This document shows, in pieces, positions 37,418 through 45,788 of a stretch of 64,000 nucleotides of DNA; the stretch's first letter is position 1; each line of letters starts with the position of its first letter. The translations under genes and the position numbers were made by a program. Location: the NCBI GenBank assembly GCA_044507065.1, contig JBIQJY010000008.1, forward strand, positions 25,382 through 89,381. The letters run 5' to 3'. This DNA is from SCN-69-37 sp044507065 (GTDB lineage Bacteria; Acidobacteriota; Vicinamibacteria; Vicinamibacterales; SCN-69-37). Below the pieces are notes generated by a model that was given only the letters and a program-made list of their open reading frames with translations, did no database searches and had not been told where the DNA came from.

Positions 37418-40090
37418 GTGCGAATAGTTCTCCAAGTGTTGTTCGTCCTGGCGGTCCTGACCGCCGGGGCCACGCCAGCCGAGGCACAGGCCATTACGCC
37501 GTGCTCGGCCAGCGAGACATCCACCAACCTGCCCCCGACCGACTCGGGCCCCCTCTACCGCTGCGTCCAGTTGATGGCGCACACCGACGGCGACCGCGTG
37601 ACGGAAGCCGAGTCGATGATCGAGCCGGCCACCTATGGCGCCGTGCTCACCCCGGCCTGGTCGCTGCGCAGCCAGAGCCGGTGGATGCCCTACGACGAAA
37701 GCCTCCTGCAGGCCGATTTCTGGAAGCTCTGGCGGACGGAGTTCCTCGAGGACCTGTGGATCGAGGTCATCGACGAGCCGTACGAGAACGGCGTCATGGG
37801 CAAGCACGTCATCTTCCACTACGAGGAGCGAGCCCGCGTCAAGATTGTCGACTACGTCTCGGCCAACGACGACAAGCTGAAGGTCGACGTGTCGAAGATC
37901 GAGTCCACGCTGCGCGAGCAGGACGCGATGGTGCGGCTCGACTCGTTCGTCGACGAGGCCAGCCTGCGCAAGGTCATCGGTGTCATCCGCGAGTTGTACG
38001 CGGAGAAGGGGCACAACGATGCGGTCGTGACGACCGAGCGGGCGCCGGTCGCGGGTGGGTCGAAGCTGATTCACCTGACGTTTCGCATCGATCCCGGGCC
38101 GAAGGTCGAGATTGCGGAAGTGATCTTCGAGGGCAACGAGGCATTCACCGACGGCAAGCTGCGCCGCCAGATGGCGCACAACAAGCCCAACGGATTCCTG
38201 GGCTTCATCGGTGATGCCACCTACAACGAATCCCTCTATGCCGAAGACGCCGAGCGTGTCGGCGAGTTCTACAAGAAGAACGGCTACGCCATGGCCCAGG
38301 TGGGCCAGCCGGCGATCGAGACGATTCGCACCAACGAGGACAATACGCGCCGATGGATCCGGCTGCGGATCCCGGTGGACGAAGGCCAGCGGTACACCAT
38401 CGGCAACTTCGAGATCACCGGTGAATCCAAGCTCGATCTGGACGCGGTCAAGACACTCTTCAAGATCGAGCCCGGCGACTTCTACAGCAGCGAGAAAATC
38501 CGCAAGGGGCTGGAGGAGGCGCGCAAGGCGTACAGCACGTTCGGATTCTGGCAGTTCGACTACCTTCCCGACCTGATGCCCCGCGGCATCGACCCGAACA
38601 CCGGCCAGCCGATCGGCGACGAGGAGCCGCCGCCGATCATGGACGTGACGATCCAGATGATTCCGGGAGAGCAGTTTCTCGTCAACCGGATCACGTTCAC
38701 GGGTAACGTCACGACGCACGATGCGGTGATCCGGCGCGAGATGCGCGTGGCCGAAGGGGGCATTTTCAACGCCGAGGCGCTGAAGGAAAGCGTGCGCCGC
38801 CTCAACCAGCTCGGCTACTTCCGTCCGTTCGAGGGCACCGAAGGGGAGATGGATGTCGTCGCTACGCCGGGCGAGGACGACAAGGTCGACATCACGCTGC
38901 GTTTCGAGGAAGAGAACCGCAATCAGCTCACGTTCGGCGCGGGTGTCTCCCAGTTCGATGGCTTCTTCGGTCAGCTCGCCTATCAGACGTCGAACTTCCT
39001 CGGACGGGGAGAAACGCTGGGCGTCTCGCTGCAGAAGGGGTCGCAGGCGCGCAACTACCAGCTGTCATTCAGCGAGCCCTATCTGTTCGACCGCGCCATC
39101 ACCGTGGGCGCCGACGTCTACAGCCGCGAGTTCATCTTCCCGCTCCAGTACACGCAGCGCGCCACGGGCACCAACTACGTGCTGGGCCTTCCGCTGGCCG
39201 ACTACACCCGGATGTTCGTCAGCTACGGCTACGAGCAGGTCGAGGTGCGCGACGTCAACCCGGTCTACTCGCCCGAGGTCCTCAGCCAGAACCCGTACCT
39301 GGCGGACATGCTGCTCTACAACAACGGCGGCAAGCGTCGCGTGAGCAAGATCTCGCCGAGCGTCGTGTTCAACACGGTCAACCGGCCCAGCCAGTATTTC
39401 CCCACGGCGGGACGCCGTTATTCGGTCTCGTTCGACTTCGCGGGGTCGGCGCTCGGCGGCAACACGGACTTCGTGCAGACGCGCGCCGAGGGCATCTGGT
39501 ACAAGACGCTGACGCCGCGCACGGCGCTCGGGCTGCGCGCCGAGGCGCAGTATGTGCGACCGTACGGGCGCACGTCGACGCTGCCGATCTTCGAGAAGCT
39601 CTTCTCGGGCGGCGAGTACTCCATGCGCGGATACGACCTCCGCAGTGTCGGACCCCGCGATCCCGAGACGGGCGTACTCGTCGGCGGCAACAAGATGCTG
39701 ACGTTCAACGCCGAGTACTACTTCGACATCTTCGGGCAGGTGCGCCTGGTCGGGTTCTTCGACGCCGGGCAGGTGCGCGACGTCGGGGATTCGTTCGGCT
39801 GGTATGAACCCATCTATCAGCGCGTCGCGCCGCCGCCGCCGTTCCTGTCGGACGTGTTCGGCGCGCGCAACCTCCTGACCGAGACCAACGCGATTCGCAC
39901 CGAGGTCATCGGCCGCACGACAGCGTTCAAGACGTCGACGGGTCTCGAAGTGCGCTTCATGATGCCCGTGCTCAACGTGCCGTTCCGGCTGATTGGGGCC
40001 TACAACCCGAACCCCGGCGGGGTCCTCAACCATCAACTCGAGGTGACCAAGCGGTTCGCGTTCCGCTTCGCTGTCGGGACAACGTTCTGA
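37418..40090 (+). CDS. bamA: Outer-membrane assembly factor BamA (Omp85)
   Basis: An 890-residue protein with signal peptide MRIVLQVLFVLAVLTAGATPAEA. POTRA domains follow from about residue 120 (VEIAEVIFEGNEAFTDGKLRRQM, YTIGNFEITGESKLDLDAVKTLF and FLVNRITFTGNVTTHDAVIRREM). The 16-stranded barrel has the loop-6 motif MRGY in GGEYSMRGYDLRSVGPRDPE and ends in Phe (FAVGTTF). An extra domain of about 100 residues lies between signal and first POTRA. The GTG at 37418 has a GGGAGG ribosome site. BamA inserts beta-barrel proteins. ompH follows after a convergent lipoprotein gene. Confidence 0.95.
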   Translation: MRIVLQVLFVLAVLTAGATPAEAQAITPCSASETSTNLPPTDSGPLYRCVQLMAHTDGDRVTEAESMIEPATYGAVLTPAWSLRSQSRWMPYDESLLQADFWKLWRTEFLEDLWIEVIDEPYENGVMGKHVIFHYEERARVKIVDYVSANDDKLKVDVSKIESTLREQDAMVRLDSFVDEASLRKVIGVIRELYAEKGHNDAVVTTERAPVAGGSKLIHLTFRIDPGPKVEIAEVIFEGNEAFTDGKLRRQMAHNKPNGFLGFIGDATYNESLYAEDAERVGEFYKKNGYAMAQVGQPAIETIRTNEDNTRRWIRLRIPVDEGQRYTIGNFEITGESKLDLDAVKTLFKIEPGDFYSSEKIRKGLEEARKAYSTFGFWQFDYLPDLMPRGIDPNTGQPIGDEEPPPIMDVTIQMIPGEQFLVNRITFTGNVTTHDAVIRREMRVAEGGIFNAEALKESVRRLNQLGYFRPFEGTEGEMDVVATPGEDDKVDITLRFEEENRNQLTFGAGVSQFDGFFGQLAYQTSNFLGRGETLGVSLQKGSQARNYQLSFSEPYLFDRAITVGADVYSREFIFPLQYTQRATGTNYVLGLPLADYTRMFVSYGYEQVEVRDVNPVYSPEVLSQNPYLADMLLYNNGGKRRVSKISPSVVFNTVNRPSQYFPTAGRRYSVSFDFAGSALGGNTDFVQTRAEGIWYKTLTPRTALGLRAEAQYVRPYGRTSTLPIFEKLFSGGEYSMRGYDLRSVGPRDPETGVLVGGNKMLTFNAEYYFDIFGQVRLVGFFDAGQVRDVGDSFGWYEPIYQRVAPPPPFLSDVFGARNLLTETNAIRTEVIGRTTAFKTSTGLEVRFMMPVLNVPFRLIGAYNPNPGGVLNHQLEVTKRFAFRFAVGTTF

Positions 40091-40172
40091 GCAGGAGGGG
40101 CCGCCGGGCCCCGGTTCGCCGGTGCGGCTGCCGGCGGGCGCGCGTCGAGGACGTGTGAACTGGCCTCCCATG

Positions 40173-40217
40173 AAAAAAAGGGCACGACACCGGGTGGCCG
40201 GCGTCGTGCCCTCTTTC
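40173..40217. terminator. Bidirectional terminator between bamA and the lipoprotein gene
   Basis: AAAAAAA, then GGGCACGAC and its near-complement GTCGTGCCC around a GC-rich loop with an inner CCGG/CCGG pair, then CTCTTT. The A-run on one side and T-rich stretch on the other fit termination from both converging genes. Confidence 0.85.
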
Positions 40218-40240
40218 GTATCCGTCAGCTGTGTGTCGTC

Positions 40241-40891
40241 CTAGAAGTGCACGACTTCGATCGTGAACGTGATCGGTACTTCGATGCGGCCGACGTCGTA
40301 GACCCGCGCGCACAGGACGCCGGCGTCCTGTACCGCGCCGGTGACCACGCCCCCGATGCTCGAGATGTCGTTGGCCAGGACGATCGTGCAGGTCGTCCCG
40401 CTCCATGTTCCCAGCGCCAGGCCGACGATGGTGCCGCTCGTGCCGGCCGAGGTCCAGTTCGCCCCGCTGGTGGCGCCAATGACCGGTGTGTCGGCCACGA
40501 ATGTGGTGCCCGCAGCCACGCTCGCCACGTGCAATGACCCGGTGGCCGGATTCCAGCTGTGGACGACGCCCGTGGTGGTCGCCGCGTCGAGCGACTCGCC
40601 CTGGTAAACGGTTTCGCCCGGCGAGAACTCGCCCGTCCCGCCGCCGTGGACCTTCACGAGTGCGCTCGGCGTCAGCGCCCTGATGGTCGCATTGGCCGAT
40701 CCCGCCTGGTTCACGACAATCGGGGCGAACGTGACGGCGCCGTTGACGGTCAGTGTGCCCGTATACGACTCGGTGATGGGGGTTGGTGTCGGGCCGGGGG
40801 TCGGGCCCGTCGGATCATCATCCCCGCAGGCGGCCGCCAGGCCAGCCAGAGTGACGACAAGAATTCCCTGCAACAACAACGGTCGGCGCAT
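40241..40891 (-). CDS. Putative lipoprotein, function unknown
   Basis: A 216-residue protein with a lipoprotein signal; the lipobox LAAAC puts the modified Cys at residue 22, after MRRPLLLQGILVVTLAG. An acidic, Thr/Pro-rich linker (GDDDPTGPTPGPTPTP) follows. The mature part is Gly/Thr/Ser/Val-rich with beta-strand periodicity (SYTGTLTVNGAVTFAPIVV, TCTIVLANDI) and one Cys pair. This looks like a surface or periplasmic beta-sandwich of the kind often seen as DUF-type lipoproteins. The ATG at 40891 gives a standard lipoprotein start. It converges on bamA. Confidence 0.75.
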   Translation of the reverse strand: MRRPLLLQGILVVTLAGLAAACGDDDPTGPTPGPTPTPITESYTGTLTVNGAVTFAPIVVNQAGSANATIRALTPSALVKVHGGGTGEFSPGETVYQGESLDAATTTGVVHSWNPATGSLHVASVAAGTTFVADTPVIGATSGANWTSAGTSGTIVGLALGTWSGTTCTIVLANDISSIGGVVTGAVQDAGVLCARVYDVGRIEVPITFTIEVVHF

Positions 40892-41200
40892 GCCTGCTCC
40901 TTGAAATCGCCCGACGTAGAGCAACTCATGCCCGTGTCTCGTGACGACCGGCACTAGTGTACTCGCGGTGGACGCCAAGTGTGCAGACGGCCGGGACCGC
41001 GATCCGGCCGGGTCGCCGGCCGATGCCGCCGGCCCCCGCTGGCTCGTGAGCGTCCTATGTGCAGGTTCTGACGCCATTCCGCAGTCGCATCCAGCCGGAT
41101 GTCTGGTAGGATGCAGTGTTCTCGAGGACAGGCACGGCAGGTGCCGGGCGGGTCCGTTCTCCCTTCCGCAGAGGAAGGGCAGTCAGAGGTGCAGCCAGAG
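40892..41200. other. Intergenic region, 309 bases, no gene seen
   Basis: The region between the divergent lipoprotein and ompH genes holds no coding frame I can support. A weak TAGGAT -10-like hexamer is at 41107-41112, without a clear -35 box. The GGCCGGG/CCCCCGCTGG-rich middle can form hairpins but shows no terminator T-run. It presumably contains both genes' promoters. Confidence 0.5.
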
Positions 41201-41788
41201 ATGACGCGTGTAATCACCGCCGCCGTGTTGAGTATGTTCCTCGTGGTCGGTGCAGCCGCAGCCCAGACGCCGCCGGCCGCCCCCGCCGCGCCCCCGCCTG
41301 CCGCGGAGGCCCCCGCGCCCGCAGCGGTGCCGTTTCCGGCAGATGCCCGCATCGGGTTCGTCAACCTGCAGGCCGTGCTGCTCAACTCGCAGCTGGGGCG
41401 TGCGGGCCAGGAGAAGCTCAAGGCGCTCTCCGACAAGCAGAACACCGAGATCGGCACAAAGAACAAGGAGCTGCAGACGCTGCAGCAGGAGATTCAGAGC
41501 GGGCAGAATGTCCTGGCCGCCTCGGTCCTCTCGCAGAAGTCCGCCGACGCCGAGCGCCGGCAGCGCGAACTCCAGTTCCTGCAGGAGCAGGCCCAGGCCG
41601 ACTTCAACGCGCTGCAGTCCGAACTGCTCGACGATTTCGGCGAGAAGGTGCTGCCGCTCATCGAGCAGATTCGCGCCGAGCGCAACCTGTGGGTCATCTT
41701 CGCGCCGCCCGAGGGCACGGTGGCGGCGGTGAACAACGGTCTCGATCTGTCGGCCGAGGTCGTCCGGCGTCTCGATGCCGGCAAGTAG
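41201..41788 (+). CDS. OmpH/Skp-family periplasmic chaperone
   Basis: A 195-residue protein with a signal peptide ending near VGAAAAQT, then a Pro/Ala-rich linker. A Skp-type coiled-coil core runs from about residue 48: ARIGFVNLQAVLLNSQLGRAGQEKLKAL, a long Glu/Gln/Lys helix to residue 145, then LWVIFAPPEGTVAAVNNGLDLS. OmpH/Skp holds unfolded outer-membrane proteins for BamA, coded just upstream. The ATG at 41201 is preferred; an in-frame GTG at 41189 would add four residues. An intrinsic terminator follows. Confidence 0.9.
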   Translation: MTRVITAAVLSMFLVVGAAAAQTPPAAPAAPPPAAEAPAPAAVPFPADARIGFVNLQAVLLNSQLGRAGQEKLKALSDKQNTEIGTKNKELQTLQQEIQSGQNVLAASVLSQKSADAERRQRELQFLQEQAQADFNALQSELLDDFGEKVLPLIEQIRAERNLWVIFAPPEGTVAAVNNGLDLSAEVVRRLDAGK

Positions 41789-41812
41789 GACCGGTCCAAC
41801 AGCCGACGTCAG

Positions 41813-41871
41813 GACTCCGGCGGGCGATACCGAGGCATCGGCCCGGGCGTCGCAGCCGGGGTCTTTTTTTT
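41813..41871 (+). terminator. Rho-independent terminator after ompH
   Basis: GACTCCGGC (41813-41821) pairs with GCCGGGGTC (41855-41863), with one G-T wobble, around a loop that can form inner hairpins. Eight T residues follow (41864-41871). It ends 10 bases before the fabZ-lpxA ATG. Confidence 0.8.
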
Positions 41872-41881
41872 GCCCGTGCCG

Positions 41882-43141
41882 ATGACAACGATTCCACCCG
41901 TTCTTGAACGCCTGGCCAACCGATACCCGTCGGTTCTGGTCGACGCGGTGACCAGTCACGAACCCGGACACCGCATCGTCGCGGTCAAGAACGTCACCGT
42001 CAACGAAGAGTTCTTCCAGGGGCACTTCCCGGGCACGCCGCTCATGCCGGGCGTGCTGATGATCGAGTCGCTGACGCAGGTGGCCACGCTCCTGCTCGCG
42101 GGGACCGACACCGAATCCAGGCGCGCCCGACTGCGCGGCGTCTACAACGCGAAGTTCCGTCGCCAGGTCGTGCCCGGCGATCGGCTCGAGCTCGAGGTGA
42201 CGATGGGGCGTCGGCGCGGCTCGATCGTGCGCACGCGCGCCGTCGCGTCGGTCGACGGTCACGTCGTGGCCGAGGCCAAGCTCGTGCTCGCCTTCGAGCG
42301 CACGCGGGGAGCCAGCCGTCACCCGGGTGCCGTCATTCACGAGACCGCCATCGTGCATCCCCGCGCCGTGGTGGGCGAGGGCACGGTCATCGGGCCGTAC
42401 GCCATCGTCGGCGGCGACGTCGCGATCGGGCGCCACTGCACGGTTGGCGCGTCGGCCGTGGTCGAGGGGTGCACGACGATCGGGGATCGCACGGAAATCT
42501 ATCCGTTCGCGTCCATCGGGCTGGCCCCGCAGGACCTCAAGTTCAAGGGCGAACCCACCCGCCTCGTCATCGGCGAGCACAACGTGTTTCGCGAGTTCGT
42601 CACCATCCATCGCGGCACCGCCGGCGGCGGCGGCGTGACGACGATTGGCGACGACAATCTGTTCATGGCCTACGCGCACGTCGCGCACGATTGCCACGTC
42701 GGCCGGTCGACGATTTTCGGCAACGGCGCGACGATCGGCGGGCACGTCACCGTCGAGGACTACGCGACGATCAGCGCCTACTCGGGCGTCCATCAGTTCT
42801 GCCGCGTCGGACAGCACGCCTTCATCGGCGGCTACACGGTCGTCACCCGTGATGCGCTGCCGTATGCGAAGACGGTCGGCAACCGCGCCCGCATCTACGG
42901 CGTGAACACGATCGGCCTGGCGCGCCGCGGGTTCAGCCCGGAGCTGATTGGCAAGCTGCGCCGGGCCTACCGGCACCTGGTCCAGCACAACACGAGCCGT
43001 GCGCTGGAGCTCATCGAGCGCGACCCGTCGCTCGAGGCGGCTGAAGTCAGCTATCTCGTCAACTTCATCACGTCAGCGCAGCGGGGCGTCATCCTGCGTC
43101 GTCCGTCCAAGCGCTTCGACGACCAGCTCGAAACGGAATAG
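41882..43141 (+). CDS. Fused FabZ (hydroxyacyl-ACP dehydratase) and LpxA (UDP-GlcNAc acyltransferase)
   Basis: A 419-residue fusion. Residues 1-143 are a hotdog-fold FabZ with the HFPGTPLMPGVLMIES motif (catalytic His48). Residues 150-419 are a left-handed beta-helix LpxA built of hexapeptide repeats (HETAIVHPRAVVGEGTVIGPYAIVG), with catalytic His269 in AHVAHDCHVG, and the C-terminal helical tail. LpxA puts a 3-hydroxyacyl chain on UDP-GlcNAc, the first lipid A step; FabZ dehydrates the same 3-hydroxyacyl-ACP pool, so the fusion joins the two competing users. No stop or frameshift lies between them. The ATG at 41882 is chosen; in-frame TTG 41870 and GTG 41876 precede it, and no clear ribosome site is seen. 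Confidence 0.93.
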   Translation: MTTIPPVLERLANRYPSVLVDAVTSHEPGHRIVAVKNVTVNEEFFQGHFPGTPLMPGVLMIESLTQVATLLLAGTDTESRRARLRGVYNAKFRRQVVPGDRLELEVTMGRRRGSIVRTRAVASVDGHVVAEAKLVLAFERTRGASRHPGAVIHETAIVHPRAVVGEGTVIGPYAIVGGDVAIGRHCTVGASAVVEGCTTIGDRTEIYPFASIGLAPQDLKFKGEPTRLVIGEHNVFREFVTIHRGTAGGGGVTTIGDDNLFMAYAHVAHDCHVGRSTIFGNGATIGGHVTVEDYATISAYSGVHQFCRVGQHAFIGGYTVVTRDALPYAKTVGNRARIYGVNTIGLARRGFSPELIGKLRRAYRHLVQHNTSRALELIERDPSLEAAEVSYLVNFITSAQRGVILRRPSKRFDDQLETE

Positions 43142-43143
43142 CC

Positions 43144-43965
43144 GTGCCGATCGGCATCATCGCGGGCAACGGCAGCTTTCCGTTCCTCGTGCTGCGTGCG
43201 GCGCGCCAGCTCGGGCACGAGGTGGCGGTCATCGCGATCAAGGGCGAGGCGTTTGCGGACCTTGACACGCTGGCGGCCGAGCTCGGCGGCACGACGGTGG
43301 AGTGGATCTCGCTCGGGCAGCTCGGGCGGTGCATCTCCGCGCTGAAGGGACACGGCGTGTCGCGCGCGGTGATGGCCGGTCAGGTAAAGCACGTCAAGCT
43401 GTTCACCGATGTGATGCCCGACCTGACGATGCTCGGCGTGCTCGGCCGGCTGGTCACCAAGAACACCGACGCGCTCATTTCAGGAATTGTGGACGTGCTG
43501 CAGAAGAACGGCATCACGCTGATGAACTCGACCGAACTGCTCGTGGACCTGCTGGCCAGGCCCGGCGTGTTGACGCGTCGCTCGCCGTCGGCGGCCATGC
43601 AGGCGGATTTCGACTTCGGCTACCCGATTGCCGATGCGATTGGCGGCCTCGACATCGGCCAGACCATCGTCGTCAAGGATCGCGCCGTCGTGGCCGTGGA
43701 AGCCATGGAGGGCACCGACGAGGCCATCATCCGGGCCGGACAGCTGGCCGGCCCTGGCGCTCGTGTGGTGAAGGTCGCGAAGCCGGGGCAGGACATGCGG
43801 TTCGACGTTCCCGTCGTGGGCGTGGCCACCGTGACCGTGATGCAGGCGGCGGGCATCGACGGCCTCTCAATCGACGCGGGCCGGACGCTGGTCCTCGACG
43901 GCGACGCATTTGTCCGGGCCGCCGACGACGCCGGGATTGTGGTCGTTGGACGGGTGCTGCCATGA
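43144..43965 (+). CDS. lpxI: LpxI-type UDP-2,3-diacylglucosamine pyrophosphatase
   Basis: A 273-residue protein of the DUF1009/LpxI family. Typical segments are the start MPIGIIAGNGSFPFLVLRAARQ, the GTTVEWISLGQLG motif, and the catalytic region GGLDIGQTIVVKDRAVVAVEAMEGTDEAI with conserved Asp and Glu residues. It cleaves UDP-2,3-diacyl-GlcN to lipid X and UMP, replacing LpxH. The GTG start is 2 bases after the fabZ-lpxA stop. Its neighbours are LpxA upstream and a sugar oxidoreductase downstream. lpxD and lpxB are not in the window. Confidence 0.93.
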   Translation: MPIGIIAGNGSFPFLVLRAARQLGHEVAVIAIKGEAFADLDTLAAELGGTTVEWISLGQLGRCISALKGHGVSRAVMAGQVKHVKLFTDVMPDLTMLGVLGRLVTKNTDALISGIVDVLQKNGITLMNSTELLVDLLARPGVLTRRSPSAAMQADFDFGYPIADAIGGLDIGQTIVVKDRAVVAVEAMEGTDEAIIRAGQLAGPGARVVKVAKPGQDMRFDVPVVGVATVTVMQAAGIDGLSIDAGRTLVLDGDAFVRAADDAGIVVVGRVLP

Positions 43966-44900
43966 GCCACCCGAGACCGCGCGTGGCCGTGGTGGGCGTC
44001 GGGCACCTGGGACGCCATCACGCGCGACTGCTTGCGGCGATGTCGGATGTGGAGTTCGTCGGTGCCGTCGACATCAATGCGGATCGGGCGGCCGCGGCCG
44101 TCGCGGGGACCCGCGGAACGGCGTTCGCGAATCATCGTCAGGTGCTCGATCGCGTCGATGCGGTGACCATTGCCGTCCCGACTGTCGATCACCTCCCGGT
44201 GGCCATCGACTTCCTCGAGCGTGGCGTGCATGTGCTCGTCGAGAAGCCGATGGCCTCGAGCCTGGAGGAGGCCGACCGGATGATCGAGACGGCGGCGGCC
44301 AGCGGCGCGACATTGGCCGTGGGCCACACCGAGCGCTTCAATCCGGCCATTGAAGCGGCAGTGGCGGTGCTGCAGCACCCGCGGTTCATCGAGATCGATC
44401 GGCTGAGCGGCTTTCCCGAACGCAGCCTCGACATCGACGTCGTGTTCGACGTGATGATCCACGACCTGGATTTGGTGCTGGCGATCGACCCGAGTGGCGT
44501 CGCGAGTGTCGAGGCCGTGGGCGTGCCGGTGCTGACGCCGCGCGTCGACATCGCGAATGCGCGCATCAGGTTCGCATCCGGCTGTATCGCCAACCTGACC
44601 GCCAGCCGGATCAGCCGGGACCAGGTGCGCAAGGTGCGCTGCTTCCAGCCGGACATGTACGTGTCGGTCGACTCGGGCGCGCAGGAGATCGAAGTGTGGC
44701 GCCTGCGCCACAATGGCAGCGAGCGCCCGGCCATCGAGGGCGGCCCGGTACCGGTCGAACGCGATGAGCCGCTGCGGCGTGAACTGGCGGACTTCGTGGA
44801 GGCCATCCGGACGGGCGGCGCCCCGCGCGTGACGGGCGCGGCCGGACGCCGCGCCCTCGAACTGGCGACGCGTGTCGCCAATGCCATTGGAGTGACGTAG
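43962..44900 (+). CDS. Gfo/Idh/MocA-family oxidoreductase, lipid A-linked
   Basis: A 312-residue NAD(P)-dependent sugar oxidoreductase with an N-terminal Rossmann fold (VAVVGVGHLGRHHARLLAAM), the VEKPMASSLEEAD motif with the catalytic Lys, and the HTERFNPAIE and IHDLDLVLAI segments of the C-terminal domain. It starts by ATGA overlap with lpxI, and lpxA is just upstream. In some bacteria an oxidoreductase at this position (GnnA) oxidises UDP-GlcNAc so that LpxA receives a 3-amino sugar. Whether that holds here is inference; the partner aminotransferase GnnB is not in the window. Confidence 0.85.
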   Translation: MSHPRPRVAVVGVGHLGRHHARLLAAMSDVEFVGAVDINADRAAAAVAGTRGTAFANHRQVLDRVDAVTIAVPTVDHLPVAIDFLERGVHVLVEKPMASSLEEADRMIETAAASGATLAVGHTERFNPAIEAAVAVLQHPRFIEIDRLSGFPERSLDIDVVFDVMIHDLDLVLAIDPSGVASVEAVGVPVLTPRVDIANARIRFASGCIANLTASRISRDQVRKVRCFQPDMYVSVDSGAQEIEVWRLRHNGSERPAIEGGPVPVERDEPLRRELADFVEAIRTGGAPRVTGAAGRRALELATRVANAIGVT

Positions 44901-45785
44901 GTGCTGAGCGAGATAGAAGCGAAGGTGGCGGCCGGCGAGCCGTTCACGCTGACCGAGGCCGCGGGCGTGATGGCATCGAGCGATCTGGTGCGGATTGGCG
45001 TGCTGGCCGACGCGGCGCGGCGCGACCGCACGGGCGATCGCGGCACGTTCTGTCGCGTCACCGTTGTCGACGGCGGCGGACCGGCCGATGCCGGCGACGC
45101 CGGCGAGATCCGCATCGTTGCCGCGGTCGCGTCCATCGACGACGCGCTCGCGCGCGTCCGGGCGACGGTGGCCTGGGCGGGCGGGACGCCCGTCACGGCC
45201 TTCACCCTGGGCCAGTTGCAGGACCTGTGCGGCCATGACAACAGCCGCCTCGAGCAGCTCGCCCGCGATCTCCTGGCCGCCGGCCTGTCGGCTGTGGCGG
45301 AGGTCCCGGTCGATGCCGCGACCTCGGACCAGGCGCTGATCGACGCCGTCCAGGCCGTCACGCGCGCCGGACTCGGCGCCTGGCGCGCCACAATCGGCCA
45401 GGCAGATGTCGACGATCGGATGGCGCTGCTCGAGCGGGCACGCGTCGTGGCCGCCGCCACCGGCGCCTTTCGCGCGCTCGCGCCCCTGCCGCGCATCGAT
45501 CGGGTCGACACACCCTCGACCGGCTACGACGACGTCAAGACGGTCGCTGTGGCGCGGCTGCTGTGCCGGGACATCGAGTACATCCAGGTGGATTGGCCGC
45601 TCTACGGACCCAAGCTCGCGCAGGTGGCACTGACCTTCGGCGCCAACGACATCGACGGCGTGGCGTCCACCGATACGCTCGGCCTCGGCCCACGACGATC
45701 GCCACTCGAGGATATTCGCCGACAGATTCAGGCGGCCGGGTCGACCCCCGTCGAGCGCGACGGCCGCTACGCGCCGAGGAACTGA
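44901..45785 (+). CDS. MqnE-like radical SAM-fold protein lacking the Fe-S site
   Basis: A 294-residue protein that aligns with aminofutalosine synthase MqnE but lacks the radical SAM CxxxCxxC motif. The N-terminus (LSEIEAKVAAGEPFTLTEAAGVM) and C-terminus (VALTFGANDIDGVASTD, then GSTPVERDGRYA) match MqnE. Between them the stretch that should read NxTNxCxxxCxFCAF is replaced by GTFCRVTVVDGGGPADAGD. The GGGAEI-type SAM contact is also gone. No frameshift or alternative frame restores the Cys. It is shorter than MqnE (about 360-400). The GTG start at 44901 abuts the oxidoreductase, and mqnA follows 3 bases later, so it lies where mqnE is expected. It may be a structural pseudoenzyme; a true MqnE is presumably elsewhere. 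Confidence 0.75.
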   Translation: MLSEIEAKVAAGEPFTLTEAAGVMASSDLVRIGVLADAARRDRTGDRGTFCRVTVVDGGGPADAGDAGEIRIVAAVASIDDALARVRATVAWAGGTPVTAFTLGQLQDLCGHDNSRLEQLARDLLAAGLSAVAEVPVDAATSDQALIDAVQAVTRAGLGAWRATIGQADVDDRMALLERARVVAAATGAFRALAPLPRIDRVDTPSTGYDDVKTVAVARLLCRDIEYIQVDWPLYGPKLAQVALTFGANDIDGVASTDTLGLGPRRSPLEDIRRQIQAAGSTPVERDGRYAPRN

Positions 45786-45788
45786 CCC

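Noticed and set aside
44901..45785. The MqnE-like gene as a frameshifted normal mqnE
   Set aside because: The frame is open throughout, both ends match MqnE in the same frame, and no other frame in the missing region codes for a CxxxCxxC motif.
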